Positions 37,049-45,488 of a stretch of DNA of 64,000 nucleotides are shown one piece after another. The DNA lies in the NCBI RefSeq assembly GCF_030270605.1, contig NZ_BSYJ01000001.1, positions 62,001-126,000 of the forward strand, in the 5' to 3' direction. A model generated the notes under the pieces. It made no database searches and was not told where the DNA came from. It was given only the letters and a program-made list of their open reading frames with translations. Origin of the DNA: Biformimicrobium ophioploci. Its GTDB lineage: Bacteria > Pseudomonadota > Gammaproteobacteria > Pseudomonadales > Cellvibrionaceae. Each line of letters begins with the position of its first letter. The stretch's first letter is position 1. The position numbers and the translations under genes are program-made.

Positions 37049-37364
37049 CGGGTCCTGTCAGGGTCCTGTGTGTTCGTATAGCGCGATCGGGGAAGGAGCT
37101 TCAACCCGAAACAACGCGAGCCTGCCAGCATAAGGGGGTTCTGCTTGCTTGCCCATACAGCCGGCCGCAGGAGCCCCGCAATTTACCGCAAGTACTTGGC
37201 CATTCGTGGCGCGCAGGTCTATGCTGGCCGGCCCGGGCAATCCCGGCAACAGGCGCCAGGCCGCGGCCCGTGGCAATACCCGACAGGCTATGCCAATATC
37301 GCTGCCGTGATGCGCGGCAGACGCGCTCAACCAGAATTCCTATAAAAACCAGGGAACCCCTATC
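37049..37364. other. Divergent intergenic region between the sensor kinase and the M13 peptidase
   Basis: 316 bp with no credible gene. It is GC-rich, with several short self-complementary GGCC/CCCGGG segments around 37220-37260. AGGGAA (37351-37356) serves as the ribosome-binding site of the peptidase. I could not assign a confident promoter to either gene. Confidence 0.5.
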
Positions 37365-39413
37365 GTGAAAAAAGCCTTCGCCCTCAGTGCGATGCTGCTG
37401 GCCATTAGCGGCTGTGAACAAAAAGTCACAGCGCCCGCCGCAGACACCGCGCAACTCAAGTCCGGCATCGAGCTGGAGCACATGGATACCAGCGTCAAAC
37501 CCGGCGACGATTTCAACGCATTCGTCAACGGCAACTGGATCAAGAACACCGAAATCCCGGCCGACAAATCCCGCTTCGGCAGCTTCAACATCCTGCGCGA
37601 CCAGTCGCAGGAACACGTCAAGGCGATCATCGAAGCGTCCGCCACAGGGGATTTCCCTGCAGGCTCCGACGAGCAAAAAGTGGGCGACCTGTACAAATCG
37701 TTCACCGATATGGAAACCCGCAACCAGCTGGGCATCACGCCGCTGGCCGGCGACTTTGAGCGCATTGCACAGATCGGCAACCACGCCGACCTGGCTGTGT
37801 ACTTTGCCGAGGCCAACAAGACCGGCGTCGACCTGCCGTTCGGTATCGGCCAATACGCCGACCTCAAGAATCCCAGCGCTTACATGGTCTTCACCTGGCA
37901 GGGCGGCCTCGGCCTGCCGGACCGCGAGTATTACTTCAAGGAAAGTGAAAAATCCGAGCAGGTGCGTTCAGCCTACCGGCAGCACATTGCCAAGATGCTC
38001 ACCCTCACCGGTATCACTGAAGCCGACAAGGCTGAAGAAGCCGGCGCATTGATTTACGCGCTGGAAGAACGCCTCGCCGGCGAACACATGAAAAAAGAGC
38101 AAGCGCGTGACTGGGTAACCATGTATAACCCCGTCGCACTGGCTGAACTACCCCAGCTGATGCCCGAGTTTAACTGGGAAGGCTTTATCAACACCGCGCA
38201 GCTTGGCGACTTGGACAAGCTTGTTGTAACACAGGTCGACTACATGAAGGCGCTGGATGGCATCATCGCCGACACGCCGCTGGATGCCTGGCAGCTGTAC
38301 CTAAAATGGAACGTGGCCCGCGCAGCAGCACCCTACTTGAGCGACGAGGTCTATGCGCAGCACTTCGACTTTAACAGCCGTACCCTGTACGGGGTGGAAG
38401 AACCGCGCCCGCTCTGGCGTCGTGGCGTCAGCCTGGTGAACCAGCATCTGGGTGAAGTGGTCGGCAAGGTTTACGTGAAAGAACACTTCCCGCCGGAAGC
38501 CAAGGCCCGCATGCAGGAACTGGTGGCAAACCTGATCAAGGCTTACGAGAAGAGCATCAAGGAACTGGACTGGATGACCGATGCCACCAGGACAGAGGCG
38601 TTGGACAAACTGTCCAAGTTTACGCCCAAGATCGGCTATCCGGACAAATGGAAAGACTACTCCTCTCTCGAAGTGCGCGGCGATGACCTGTACGGCAACA
38701 TAAAGCGTTCCACCCTTTTCGATTACGCCGAAATGCTGGAAAAGCAAAAGGGCCCTGTGCGCAAACACGAATGGGGTATGACCCCGCAAACTGTGAACGC
38801 CTACTACAGCCCGGCACTAAACGAAATCGTGTTCCCGGCAGCCATCCTGCAGCCGCCATTCTTTAACATGGAAGCCGAAGACGCGGTAAATTACGGCGGC
38901 ATCGGTGCCGTAATTGGCCACGAAATCGGCCATGGTTTCGATGACAAGGGCAGCACCTTTGACGGCAACGGCGTACTGCGCAATTGGTGGACCGACGCGG
39001 ATAAGTCCGAGTTCAAGAGCCGTACCGACAAGCTGGTGGAACAGTTCAGCGGCTTCAAGCCGTTTGAAGACCTGAGCGTCAACGGCGAATTCACCCTGGG
39101 CGAAAACATCGGCGACCTCGGCGGCCTCAGCATCAGCATGCTGGCCTACAAGATGTCCCTGGGCGAAGAAGAAGCTCCGGTGATCGACGGCTTCACCGGC
39201 GAACAGCGCGTATTCCTCGGCTGGGGCCAGGTGTGGCGCGCGAAAATGCGCGACGAAGCGCTGCGCAACCTGATCAACACCGACCCGCACTCCCCGGCGA
39301 TGTACCGCATCAACGGCACCGTGCGCAACGTACCGGAGTTCTACAGTGCGTTCGACGTGCAGGAAGGCGATGCGCTTTACCTCCCGCCGCAAGAACGTGT
39401 GAAAATCTGGTAA
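37365..39413 (+). CDS. M13-family zinc metallopeptidase lipoprotein (PepO/neprilysin-like)
   Basis: 682 residues from a GTG start. The lipoprotein signal KKAFALSAMLLAISGC has lipobox AISGC. M13 landmarks: DDFNAFVNGNWIKNTEIP near the N-terminus; VNAYYSPALNEIVFPAAILQ; zinc motif HEIGH at residues 519-523 followed by DDKGSTFDGNG; third ligand in ENIGDLGG (about residue 580); and the C-terminal YRINGTVRNVPEFYSAFDV. It degrades peptides at the cell envelope. A perfect terminator follows. Confidence 0.96.
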   Translation: MKKAFALSAMLLAISGCEQKVTAPAADTAQLKSGIELEHMDTSVKPGDDFNAFVNGNWIKNTEIPADKSRFGSFNILRDQSQEHVKAIIEASATGDFPAGSDEQKVGDLYKSFTDMETRNQLGITPLAGDFERIAQIGNHADLAVYFAEANKTGVDLPFGIGQYADLKNPSAYMVFTWQGGLGLPDREYYFKESEKSEQVRSAYRQHIAKMLTLTGITEADKAEEAGALIYALEERLAGEHMKKEQARDWVTMYNPVALAELPQLMPEFNWEGFINTAQLGDLDKLVVTQVDYMKALDGIIADTPLDAWQLYLKWNVARAAAPYLSDEVYAQHFDFNSRTLYGVEEPRPLWRRGVSLVNQHLGEVVGKVYVKEHFPPEAKARMQELVANLIKAYEKSIKELDWMTDATRTEALDKLSKFTPKIGYPDKWKDYSSLEVRGDDLYGNIKRSTLFDYAEMLEKQKGPVRKHEWGMTPQTVNAYYSPALNEIVFPAAILQPPFFNMEAEDAVNYGGIGAVIGHEIGHGFDDKGSTFDGNGVLRNWWTDADKSEFKSRTDKLVEQFSGFKPFEDLSVNGEFTLGENIGDLGGLSISMLAYKMSLGEEEAPVIDGFTGEQRVFLGWGQVWRAKMRDEALRNLINTDPHSPAMYRINGTVRNVPEFYSAFDVQEGDALYLPPQERVKIW

Positions 39414-39440
39414 GCCGCCAACTGAGCTGCAAACCTCACA

Positions 39441-39465
39441 AAGCCCCGCATCGCGGGGCTTTTTT
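39441..39465 (+). terminator. Terminator after the M13 peptidase gene
   Basis: The 9-bp arms AAGCCCCGC (39441-39449) and GCGGGGCTT (39453-39461) enclose a 3-nt loop; a T-run of six (39460-39465) overlaps and follows the 3' arm. Confidence 0.9.
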
Positions 39466-39527
39466 ATTGCCTATCCTGTGAATTCAACGGGCTGCGGCCC
39501 CGGAAGATCGACATTCAGGAGGGGTTC

Positions 39528-40166
39528 TTGCGCGCGCTTTGCTTGTTAATACTTCTGGCCTGGGTCCTGCCGGCCCACGCCACCCCCACGCCGGGCACCT
39601 ACCCGATAGATTCGCGCCAGTCCCGCATCGACCTGTTCACAGGCCGCGCCGGCCTGCTGCGCCACAAGGGCCATATGCATTCGGTCAGTGCTACCAGGCT
39701 TCGGGGGACTATTGAAGTACAGGAGGACCGGAGCGCAGCCGGGTACCTGGTGCTGTCGGCCAGTGAACTGGTTGTGGATGCACCGGAGGTGCGTGCGCGT
39801 CGCGGCGGCGAATTTTTGAAGCCTATATCTGCACAGGACGCCGAGGCCACCCGAAAGAACATGCTCAGCGAAAGGCTCCTGCACGCGGCGCGCTTCCCGG
39901 ATATCGTGGTCTCAATGACGATCCCGGACGTACAGGCGAGCAGCCCGGTATTCAACCTGGACATCATCGTCAGGGGCCGCGCATTCCGGAAGGTTGTAAG
40001 GGGAGGCTCGCTGCAGGTGATCGACGACCGGGTGATCGCCACGGCCGACTTCCACCTGAGTCACCGCGATCTCGGGCTCAAGCCCTTCAGTGCCGTCTAC
40101 GGCATGCTGCGCGTCGCGCGGCGCATCGAGTTCAGCGTCGAGGTACACGCACGCCGGCAACAGTAA
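39528..40166 (+). CDS. YceI-like domain exported protein
   Basis: 212 residues from a TTG start with AGGAGG 7 nt upstream. The signal peptide is ALCLLILLAWVLPAHA. The body has YceI-like lipocalin features: GTYPIDSRQSRIDLFTG, HKGHMHSVSATRLRGTIEV, KNMLSERLLHAARFPDIVV (the typical pattern of a change in residues near a R-x-P-x block) and LSHRDLGLKPFSA. YceI proteins bind isoprenoid-like lipids in the periplasm. The match is from motif order, so the assignment is moderate. Confidence 0.75.
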   Translation: MRALCLLILLAWVLPAHATPTPGTYPIDSRQSRIDLFTGRAGLLRHKGHMHSVSATRLRGTIEVQEDRSAAGYLVLSASELVVDAPEVRARRGGEFLKPISAQDAEATRKNMLSERLLHAARFPDIVVSMTIPDVQASSPVFNLDIIVRGRAFRKVVRGGSLQVIDDRVIATADFHLSHRDLGLKPFSAVYGMLRVARRIEFSVEVHARRQQ

Positions 40167-40175
40167 CCCGCGCAA

Positions 40176-40844
40176 TCAGACAAAGTCGGAAATTTCCTGC
40201 AGCGGTTTCTTGCTGATTGCCGGCACCTCGGCGCCGTCAGCGGGCTTACCCACAACCAGCAGAATATACGGGCGCTCATCGGCGGGACGGCCCAGTATTT
40301 TGTTCAGGAACTTCATCGGGCTCGGCGTATGCGTGAGGCTGGCAAGGCCCGCCCGGTGCAATGCCGCGATCAGGAAACCGGTGGCGATACCCACGGATTC
40401 CGAGGTGTAATAATTCTTGAGCTTCTCGCCGTTCGGGCCTTTGGAGAATTTCTTCAGGAAAATCGCGATCAGGTAGGGTGCGGTTTCCAGGAACGGCTTG
40501 TGCGCGTCAGTGCCGAGCGGAGCCAGCGCATCCAGCCACTCCTCCGACGCGCGGCGCTCGTAGAATTCGCGCTCTTCCGCCTCGGCGGCAATTCGGATCT
40601 GGCGCTTGATATCCGCGCTTTCCACCACAACAAAGTGCCACGGCTGCATATTGGCACCATTGGGTGCGGTGCCTGCCGCCAGCAAGGCCTGCTCGATCGC
40701 TTCCCGCGGTACTGGCTCGCTGGAGAAATCGCGTACCGTGCGCCTGCCTTTGACCTCGTCATAAAAAGCGCGGGCGGACGCACACATCTGCGCGTCGTCC
40801 TGCCGCTCGAATACCAGCGGCTCGAAACCGGTTACCTCAGCCAT
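40176..40844 (-). CDS. Nitroreductase family protein
   Basis: 222 residues. The FMN-binding pattern is typical: [21 protein letters not shown] at the N-terminus, [19 protein letters not shown], and late [24 protein letters not shown] and [18 protein letters not shown]. It is an NAD(P)H-dependent flavoenzyme; the substrate may be a nitroaromatic, quinone or other. It follows the DUF3094 gene by 9 bp, making a two-gene unit. Confidence 0.92.
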   Translation of the reverse strand: MAEVTGFEPLVFERQDDAQMCASARAFYDEVKGRRTVRDFSSEPVPREAIEQALLAAGTAPNGANMQPWHFVVVESADIKRQIRIAAEAEEREFYERRASEEWLDALAPLGTDAHKPFLETAPYLIAIFLKKFSKGPNGEKLKNYYTSESVGIATGFLIAALHRAGLASLTHTPSPMKFLNKILGRPADERPYILLVVGKPADGAEVPAISKKPLQEISDFV

Positions 40845-40853
40845 GAAAGCTCC

Positions 40854-41051
40854 TCAGACCACGCCCTTGGTGCGCGCGATCACCAGACTCAGGAAGGATA
40901 GTGCGGTCAGCACCACGACGATTACCCCCATGAGCATCCACGGGCGGAAGGGTTTGCGATCGACGCTGTGCACGCCGCGGCTGATATAGGCATCGACACG
41001 TGCCTGGTCTTCACCGGAAAGTACCGGCGCAGAGTCCTGGTGTTCTGGCAT
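40854..41051 (-). CDS. DUF3094 small membrane protein
   Basis: 65 residues. The N-terminal half has LSGEDQARVDAYISRGVHSV, then RKPFRPWMLMGVIVVVLTAL, a single hydrophobic helix continuing to about residue 60. The R-K-P-F-R-P-W block just before the helix is what I remember for the DUF3094 family of Pseudomonas and relatives. The function is unknown. It is placed upstream of the nitroreductase. Confidence 0.8.
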   Translation of the reverse strand: MPEHQDSAPVLSGEDQARVDAYISRGVHSVDRKPFRPWMLMGVIVVVLTALSFLSLVIARTKGVV

Positions 41052-41090
41052 TGGGGCTTACCCGTTATTGCTTTATGCCAGTGTAAAAGC

Positions 41091-41132
41091 AACCGGAAAG
41101 GCGGGGCAAGTTCTGCCCTGCGCCTTCCGGTT
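41091..41132 (-). terminator. Hairpin downstream of the acyl-CoA dehydrogenase gene
   Basis: AACCGGAA (41091-41098) pairs with TTCCGGTT (41125-41132), with further GGCG/CGCC and GGCA/TGCC pairing inside and a bulged A. On the minus strand it is followed by GCTTTT. It would end the acyl-CoA dehydrogenase transcript before the DUF3094 gene; the T-run is weak. Confidence 0.5.
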
Positions 41133-41165
41133 ACATTGCGGTCACATTGCGGTCACATTCCGGTC
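41133..41165. repeat. Three 11-bp tandem repeats
   Basis: ACATTGCGGTC at 41133-41143 and 41144-41154, and ACATTCCGGTC at 41155-41165 (one change). They lie between the acyl-CoA dehydrogenase stop (41185) and the hairpin at 41091, in the 3' UTR of that gene. Function unknown. Confidence 0.75.
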
Positions 41166-41184
41166 AGATAGCTGCGGCAGGGGC

Positions 41185-42966
41185 TCAGAACAGGCCTGCG
41201 TCCAGCTGCATCAGGGTATCACTGCCGGCCAGCACGGACTTGCTGAGCGCTGCGGTTTGCGGCAGCAGGCGGGCAAAGAAGAAGCGTGCCGTCTGTACCT
41301 GGGAACGGTAGAACGCATCCGCGTCCTGTTTCTCCAGTGCAACGGCCGCCATGCGCGCCCACATGAACGCATAGCCCACGTATCCGATCAGGTGCAGGTA
41401 TTCCACCGATGCCGCGCCCACCGCGTGGGGGTCATTTTTCGCCGCATCGATTACCGCAGCGGTGACTTCGCGCAGGTTTTCCAGCTCAGCCGCGAGCGGC
41501 TGGATGAATTCAGCCATGGCCGCATTGCCAGACTGCTGATCGATAAACGCCTGCACGTCGTCCGCAAACAGCTGGAACAGCGCGCCACCATTGGCGACGG
41601 TCTTGCGCCCCATCAGGTCCAGCGCCTGGATGCCGTTGGTGCCCTCATAGATCTGTGCGATACGGACATCACGGACCAGCTGCTCCTGCCCCCATTCGCG
41701 GATGTAGCCGTGGCCACCGAATACCTGCTGACCGAGAACCGTACAGTCCAGCCCCTTGTCAGTGAAGAAGGCTTTCGCAACCGGGGTCAGCAGGGCCACC
41801 ATACCCTCGGCGTGGACCTGCTCATCACCCTCGCCAAACTTGGCGATATCGAGCCACTGGGCAACATAGGTCGAGAGTGCACGGCCCGCGCCGATAAACG
41901 CCTTCTGTGTCAGCAGCATGCGGCGCACGTCCGGGTGCACGATGATCGGGTCGGCGCTTTTCTCTGGCGCGGCGGCACCACCGGGTGAGCGGCTCTGCAG
42001 GCGCTCACGGGCGTAGTCCACCGCACTCTGGTAGGAACGCTCCGAGGCGCCCAGGCCCTGGATACCCACACCGAGTCGCTCGTAGTTCATCATGGTGAAC
42101 ATGGCGGCCAGGCCCTTGTTGAGCTCGCCCACCAGCCAGCCCTTGGCCCCGTCGAAATTCATCACGCAGGTGGCAGAAGCCTTGATGCCCATCTTGTGCT
42201 CGATAGAACCACAGTGCACACCATTGCGCTCGCCGAGGCTACCATCCTCGTTCACCTGTATTTTCGGCACCAGGAACAGCGAGATACCGCGGGGGCCCGC
42301 TGGCGCGTCCGGCAGCTTGGCCAGCACCAGGTGGATGATGTTCTCGGACAGGTCCTGCTCACCGCCGGTAATAAAGATCTTGGTGCCGGTAATGGCATAG
42401 CTGCCATCGTCCTGAGGCTCGGCCCTGGTGCGGATGATGCCGAGGTCCGTGCCGGCATGGGGCTCGGTCAGGTTCATGGCACCGGCCCACTCGCCGCTGT
42501 ACATCTGCGGCAGGTACCGCTCCTTCAGGGCTTCGCTGGCGTGGGCATCGATGGCGAGGCAGGCACCGTTGGTCAGTACCGGGTACAGCGCAAAGGAAAT
42601 ATTGGCCGCGCAGACCATTTCCTCAACCTGCACCCCCAGCATCTTGGGCATGCCCATACCACCGTATTGCGGGTTACCAAGCAATGCGCCCCAGCCGCCC
42701 TCACTGTAGGTGCGGTAGGCCTCGGCAAAGCCCTGCGGCGTGGTTACGACGCCTTCGTTCCAGCTACAGCCTTCCTCATCACCACTGCGGTTGATCGGCT
42801 CCAGGGTATTGGCCGCAAGCTTGCCCATTTCCTCGAGGATGGCGTCGACGGTATCCGGGTCGGCGGCCTCCGCCAGCGCAGGCAGTCGCGCCCACAGTGC
42901 CGGTGCATCAAAGACCTCGTTCAGCAGGAAGCGCATTTCGCGCAATGGAGCCTCGTAGTCGGCCAT
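41185..42966 (-). CDS. Acyl-CoA dehydrogenase
   Basis: 593 residues from the ATG at 42966, chosen because AAGGGGA lies 5 nt upstream and MADYEAPLREMRF is the usual family N-terminus; a longer open frame reaches 43011. Landmarks: YGGMGMPKMLGVQVEEM, AGAMNLTEPHAGTDLG, GTKIFITGGEQDL (flavin-binding), GNPQYGGMG, and catalytic-Glu region IAQIYEGTNGIQALDLMGRK, followed by a C-terminal extension of the 590-residue class. It oxidises acyl-CoA in beta-oxidation, passing electrons to ETF. Chain-length preference cannot be read. Confidence 0.93.
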   Translation of the reverse strand: MADYEAPLREMRFLLNEVFDAPALWARLPALAEAADPDTVDAILEEMGKLAANTLEPINRSGDEEGCSWNEGVVTTPQGFAEAYRTYSEGGWGALLGNPQYGGMGMPKMLGVQVEEMVCAANISFALYPVLTNGACLAIDAHASEALKERYLPQMYSGEWAGAMNLTEPHAGTDLGIIRTRAEPQDDGSYAITGTKIFITGGEQDLSENIIHLVLAKLPDAPAGPRGISLFLVPKIQVNEDGSLGERNGVHCGSIEHKMGIKASATCVMNFDGAKGWLVGELNKGLAAMFTMMNYERLGVGIQGLGASERSYQSAVDYARERLQSRSPGGAAAPEKSADPIIVHPDVRRMLLTQKAFIGAGRALSTYVAQWLDIAKFGEGDEQVHAEGMVALLTPVAKAFFTDKGLDCTVLGQQVFGGHGYIREWGQEQLVRDVRIAQIYEGTNGIQALDLMGRKTVANGGALFQLFADDVQAFIDQQSGNAAMAEFIQPLAAELENLREVTAAVIDAAKNDPHAVGAASVEYLHLIGYVGYAFMWARMAAVALEKQDADAFYRSQVQTARFFFARLLPQTAALSKSVLAGSDTLMQLDAGLF

Positions 42967-43026
42967 GGGTATCCCCTTATTCTGTTCGCGGGCGGCCCCG
43001 CACAATTTCAAACAATTGTTTTAAAT

Positions 43027-43722
43027 CTATGTTTGAACCCCGATTCTGTCAATGTCGAGAAAGCCCGCCCCGGCTTGAAAATCCGCCCCCTCAACGTGCG
43101 GCACCCGCCCCAGGCAGGGCGCCGGCAGCAGCCGGCAGAGGGTGTCAAAGTTCTCATCCGGGCGCGCCATTTCCGCGGCGCCAAAATTCGCCACCCAACC
43201 CGCCAGCGGCAGGCCGTCGCGACGGATCGCCTCGGCCGTCAGCACTGCGTGGTTGATACAGCCAAGCTTCATCCCCACCACCAGGATCACCGGCAGCTCC
43301 AGCGCCCGCGGCAGGTCCGACAGGAAACCCTGCGGTCCCAGCGGCACGCGCCAGCCGCCCGCACCTTCCACCAGGGTAAAGTCCTGTCCCGCCCCCAGCA
43401 CACCGCGGCAGAACCCCGCCAGGCGCATCGGATCGAGCCGGCGCCCGGCCTCTGCCGCGGCGATATGCGGCGCGATGGCGGGCTCCAGTGCCACCGGGTT
43501 GACCTGTTCATAGGCCAATTCTGCACTCATGGCAGACATCAGCAGCAGTGCATCACTGTTGCGCAGCCCGTCGGATGTCTGCTCGCAGCCGGATGCCACC
43601 GGCTTGATGGCTGCTGTCGAGAGGCCTTTTCGGCGGGCCGCTGCCAGCAACGCACAGGCGATAAATGTCTTGCCGGCATCGGTATCCGTGCCGGCGATAA
43701 AGAAGGCCTGTTTGGTTGGCAT
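43027..43722 (-). CDS. bioD: Dethiobiotin synthase
   Basis: 231 residues. The P-loop GTDTDAGKT is at residues 11-19, then IKPVASGCEQT, LVEGAGGWRVPL and VVGMKLGCINHAVLT, the standard BioD blocks. It closes the ureido ring of biotin using CO2 and ATP. It lies about 9 kb from the other bio genes, and bioA is not seen in the window. A 15-bp dyad (43739-43753) sits 17 nt before its start codon. Confidence 0.94.
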   Translation of the reverse strand: MPTKQAFFIAGTDTDAGKTFIACALLAAARRKGLSTAAIKPVASGCEQTSDGLRNSDALLLMSAMSAELAYEQVNPVALEPAIAPHIAAAEAGRRLDPMRLAGFCRGVLGAGQDFTLVEGAGGWRVPLGPQGFLSDLPRALELPVILVVGMKLGCINHAVLTAEAIRRDGLPLAGWVANFGAAEMARPDENFDTLCRLLPAPCLGRVPHVEGADFQAGAGFLDIDRIGVQT

Positions 43723-44076
43723 TTTTCCCCCTGTCTGGAATTGACGGTCAATTGGTGACCGGATCGATTGTATTGGTTCTTATCTCGGATCGCCTTGCAT
43801 CTGGCGGGAAATGCGCTAAGAGAGGCGAAATTCCGTCACCTGTGCGCCCATTAAATTAGGCGAAAGAACTCTGCTTTCAGCCACATTTGGGCAAAGTTAC
43901 TAGCGACCAAAAAGTGATCACTTTACACAACTTTTCACTTCCACCCCCCAAAGCACGATGGTAATTTACTGCCGAACCGAGCAATAAATAGCCAAATTCG
44001 CACTGGCGCAGCAATGCGCGCCAAGCCGGGGGCGGCAGGCTCACAACGAAAATTATTGACCTGCGGTTTGTTTTCT
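43723..44076. other. Divergent intergenic region between bioD and the L,D-transpeptidase gene
   Basis: 354 bp without a gene. It contains AATTGACGGTCAATT (43739-43753), a dyad with 7-bp arms around one G, next to bioD. It also has the perfect 14-bp palindrome AAAGTGATCACTTT (43911-43924) about 150 bp upstream of the transpeptidase start. Either may be a regulator site. No good BirA-like pair was found next to bioD. An in-frame upstream ATG (44014) of the transpeptidase is rejected because it would precede the signal peptide. Confidence 0.5.
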
Positions 44077-44565
44077 ATGAAGCAGCTTGGAATCCTTTTT
44101 CTGGCATGGTTTATGCCCACACTGGCCATGGCCAAGGCACAGCCGGTTGACCTGGTGGTCGTACACAAATCGAAGTCGCTGATGCAGCTGATCCGCTCCG
44201 GCAAGGTGGTGCGCAGCTTCAATGTGGTATTTGGCAAAAACCCCAGGGGCCACAAGATCCGCGAGGGTGACAAGCGCACCCCGGAAGGGCGTTACACACT
44301 CGACTGGAAAAAGGAAAACAGCACCTATTATCGCGCAATCCGCATCGACTACCCGAACGCCCAGGATCGCGCCCGCGCAGCCAAGCTGGGCGTCAGCCCG
44401 GGTGGCAGTATCATGATCCACGGCCAGAAGCCGGAGTGGAAGAACATCGAGAAATACCTGACCCGCATGAACTGGACCGACGGCTGTATCGCCGTGACCA
44501 ACTCCGAGATGGATGAGATCTGGAGCCTGGTGCAGGTCGACACGCCGATCGAAATCTATCCCTGA
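44077..44565 (+). CDS. L,D-transpeptidase family protein (YkuD domain)
   Basis: 162 residues from the ATG at 44077, which starts a signal peptide (QLGILFLAWFMPTLAMAKAQ). The YkuD-fold core follows: RSGKVVRSFNVVFGKNPRGHK, GDKRTPEGRYTLDWK, IMIHGQKPE (first catalytic His/Gly block), and NWTDGCIAVTNSEMDEIW with the nucleophile Cys. It acts on peptidoglycan in the periplasm, cross-linking or anchoring via the Cys. The close relation to YafK/ErfK proteins is clear; the exact role is not. The ribosome-binding site is weak. Confidence 0.9.
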   Translation: MKQLGILFLAWFMPTLAMAKAQPVDLVVVHKSKSLMQLIRSGKVVRSFNVVFGKNPRGHKIREGDKRTPEGRYTLDWKKENSTYYRAIRIDYPNAQDRARAAKLGVSPGGSIMIHGQKPEWKNIEKYLTRMNWTDGCIAVTNSEMDEIWSLVQVDTPIEIYP

Positions 44566-44591
44566 CGCCAACCCGCTCAGCGGGCCAGGCC

Positions 44592-44650
44592 AGCCGGCAA
44601 TCCCGGGCCCTCAACTTGGGGGCCACCACAGGGGTTGCCGGCTTCTTTTA
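44592..44650 (+). terminator. Terminator after the L,D-transpeptidase gene
   Basis: AGCCGGCAA (44592-44600) pairs with TTGCCGGCT (44635-44643), extended by CCC/GGG inside and containing a smaller hairpin, then TTCTTTT (44644-44650). Confidence 0.7.
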
Positions 44651-44731
44651 TTATCGATTGCCTAACGGCAGCCATTCCGATACCTTGCCGCGCTGAAGGC
44701 AACAGATTGATCGAGCAGAACCGGTATCAAC

Positions 44732-45154
44732 GTGGACGTATTCAACAGAATCCAGGACGGCGATTTGGCGCTGACCGAATCCGAAGCCAAACTCGTACGC
44801 AATATCACGCGCGACGCCCCCACCCTGGTGGCATTCAACAACGGCAAGGCGTCCGACGTGTTTGACATCATGGCGCGCCACAATGCCATCGCCGAGTCCT
44901 CCGGGGAAGATTTCCATCACACCCAGGTCATGGTGGAAATGGAACTGTGGATGCTCAACCTGCCCGATACCACCCAGATCCTGTTTACCAGTTACTGCTC
45001 CACCCACGAGGTGCTGCATGTACAAGCCGAGATCAATCCCTACAATCGCATCGACCTCTACGGCCTGCTGACAGACTACATCGTCTACAGCATCCAGTTC
45101 GGCGGCGACCAGCCGCCGGAAAAAGCCGAAGTCATCCGCTTCCCGGTGCACTGA
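44732..45154 (+). CDS. Hypothetical protein
   Basis: 140 residues from a GTG start with only a weak ribosome-binding site. The composition is that of a soluble globular protein: acidic, no signal peptide, no membrane helix. Notable segments are FNNGKASDVFDIMARHN, HTQVMVEMELWMLNLPDTTQ, SYCSTHEVLHVQAEINPYN and IVYSIQFGGDQPPEKAE. I do not recognise a family. The next gene starts 10 bp downstream, so the two are probably one unit. Confidence 0.65.
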   Translation: MDVFNRIQDGDLALTESEAKLVRNITRDAPTLVAFNNGKASDVFDIMARHNAIAESSGEDFHHTQVMVEMELWMLNLPDTTQILFTSYCSTHEVLHVQAEINPYNRIDLYGLLTDYIVYSIQFGGDQPPEKAEVIRFPVH

Positions 45155-45164
45155 GCAAACTCGC

Positions 45165-45464
45165 ATGACAGGCGAAACTGGCGCGGCAGCGGCCGAAAGC
45201 AAGAAAGTAGCAGAGGAGACTCCAGCCGGGCATTCCCGCCTGGAGGCCCTGCTGGGGTGGCTCGGCACCGCGCTGTCGATTGCCGGCGCCCTGCTGATGT
45301 CTCTGAATATTCCCCAGTCGGGCCTGGCCTACGCCCTGTTCCTGCCCGGTTCATTCTGCCTGCTGCTGTGGGCGCGCCTGACCGGCCACAAGCACCAGAT
45401 ACTGCTCAACAGTGTGTTCGTCAGCATCAACCTGCTCGGTGTGGCGCGCTGGATCCTGAACTAG
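45165..45464 (+). CDS. Small membrane protein (two to three helices)
   Basis: 99 residues. The N-terminus is polar, Ala/Glu-rich (GETGAAAAESKKVAEETPAG). Hydrophobic segments fall around 30-47 (WLGTALSIAGALLMSLNI), 53-70 (GLAYALFLPGSFCLLLWARL) and 78-97 (QILLNSVFVSINLLGVARWI). The pattern resembles short membrane proteins of the PnuC-like or CBU_0592 type, but the match is loose. It is 10 bp after the previous unknown gene and convergent with the lipoprotein gene. Confidence 0.65.
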   Translation: MTGETGAAAAESKKVAEETPAGHSRLEALLGWLGTALSIAGALLMSLNIPQSGLAYALFLPGSFCLLLWARLTGHKHQILLNSVFVSINLLGVARWILN

Positions 45465-45488
45465 CGCCCCCTGCCCGGCTGGACCCCA

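Noticed and set aside
41133-41165. CRISPR array
   Set aside because: Contiguous 11-bp repeats without spacers or cas genes.
42196-43758. Long plus-strand ORF (520 codons) across the acyl-CoA dehydrogenase and bioD genes
   Set aside because: Antisense to two clear enzymes, spans their junction and shows no recognisable domain.
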